From JASMHC01 sp964476515 (lineage in GTDB: Bacteria; Pseudomonadota; Alphaproteobacteria; Rhodobacterales; Rhodobacteraceae), in assembly GCA_964476515.1 (NCBI GenBank), contig CAYZAY010000006.1, positions 1-49,972 on the forward strand: 49,972 nucleotides of DNA. Direction: 5' to 3'. Within the stretch, counting starts at the first letter, position 1. The number at the start of each line of letters is the position of its first letter. Under the pieces are notes generated by a model. It ran no database searches, was not told the origin of the DNA, and was given only the letters and a program-made list of their open reading frames with translations. Below are positions 49,711 to 49,972 of this stretch, piece after piece. A program made the position numbers and the translations under genes.

Positions 49711-49972
49711 TGCATCCAGCACCTTCCGTAATATTCTTCACCGCCTTTTCGGGGCTTGGTTTTGGTCTTCTGGCCTTTCTTGGCATGGAAATGCCCGGCC
49801 TGAATGGCTGGTTCGCGTTTACCTTCTACTTCATCGCCTACGCGTTGGCTGTAGGGGGGCTGTTGGCGTCTGTGGCGCACCTTGCGAACCCAAAGAACGC
49901 AATCAAAAGCTTCTCGCAATGGCAAAGCAGCTGGCTAAGCCGTGAAGGCATTCTTGCTGTTGTCACCTTGTT
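49710..49972 (+). CDS. soeC: SoeC, DmsC-type membrane anchor, 3' end outside window
   Basis: First 87 codons of a membrane subunit of the DmsC/NrfD-like anchor group; ATG 49710 overlaps the soeB stop by one base. Two helices are seen (about residues 5-23 and 34-57), followed by HLANPKNAIKSFSQWQSSWLSREG, the motif shared by DmsC-type anchors. It would link SoeAB to the quinone pool. The rest lies beyond the window. Confidence 0.92.
   Translation, partial: MHPAPSVIFFTAFSGLGFGLLAFLGMEMPGLNGWFAFTFYFIAYALAVGGLLASVAHLANPKNAIKSFSQWQSSWLSREGILAVVTL

Noticed and set aside
46151..49972. Polysulfide, thiosulfate or DMSO reductase instead of Soe
   Set aside because: The catalytic subunit lacks a twin-arginine signal, the iron-sulfur subunit has no signal, and the operon is joined to siroheme and rDsr genes.

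Overview
The window reads as a chromosomal piece of a marine-type Rhodobacterales (Roseobacter-group) alphaproteobacterium. The evidence is gene order and family content: fabF-mltG followed by a gene transfer agent (GTA) remnant and cysE, a lipoyl-carrying PdhB in the pdhABC operon, a trgA-trgB-cysK locus, a monomeric NADP isocitrate dehydrogenase and a class I fructose-bisphosphate aldolase. No rRNA, tRNA, CRISPR array or insertion sequence was recognised.

Layout. 1-3.7 kb: fabF (5' cut), mltG, then what looks like a collapsed GTA cluster, a g1-like small gene fused in overlap to the last quarter of the g15 'host specificity' gene, followed by a small conserved gene and a DksA/TraR zinc-finger gene. 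3.7-7.5 kb: cysE, a family III CoA-transferase/racemase, cysK and a GNAT acetyltransferase. 7.4-12.4 kb (minus strand): an AhpD-like gene broken by a nonsense codon, pdhC, pdhB, a VOC gene, pdhA and an ftsB-like gene. 12.5-25.4 kb: class I aldolase, pgk, two overlapping cyclophilins, a DUF3179 protein, tyrS, a degenerate anmK-like gene, a class V aminotransferase, a cyclopropane-fatty-acid synthase, trgA, trgB, a second cysK and an alanyl-tRNA editing gene. 25.4-28.9 kb: palindromic repeats, a frameshifted sterol-desaturase-family gene and icd.

29.2-50 kb is a dedicated sulfur-oxidation locus. On the minus strand, from 43.0 down to 30.0 kb, lies dsrA-B-E-F-H-C-M-K-L-J-O-P, then a TrpD2-like gene, then dsrN. 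This is the reverse (oxidative) dissimilatory sulfite reductase operon in the order I recall for Allochromatium vinosum, with one inserted gene. Facing it are dsrE2 and tusA on the plus strand. Divergent from dsrA runs a tightly packed plus-strand operon: a TauD/TfdA-type dioxygenase, two tiny uncharacterised genes, cysG (siroheme synthase) and soeABC (cytoplasmic sulfite-oxidising molybdoenzyme; soeC is cut by the window end).

How it fits together: TusA and DsrE2 pass sulfane sulfur towards DsrEFH and DsrC; DsrAB, with siroheme made by CysG and probably amidated by DsrN, oxidises it to sulfite with DsrL as electron acceptor partner; DsrMKJOP links DsrC and the quinone pool across the membrane; SoeABC takes sulfite to sulfate. 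The least understood parts are the dioxygenase plus two small proteins sandwiched between dsrA and cysG, and the TrpD2-like protein inside the dsr operon. Elsewhere there is repeated evidence of gene decay: GTA collapse, ahpD nonsense codon, desaturase frameshift and a kinase-dead-looking AnmK.
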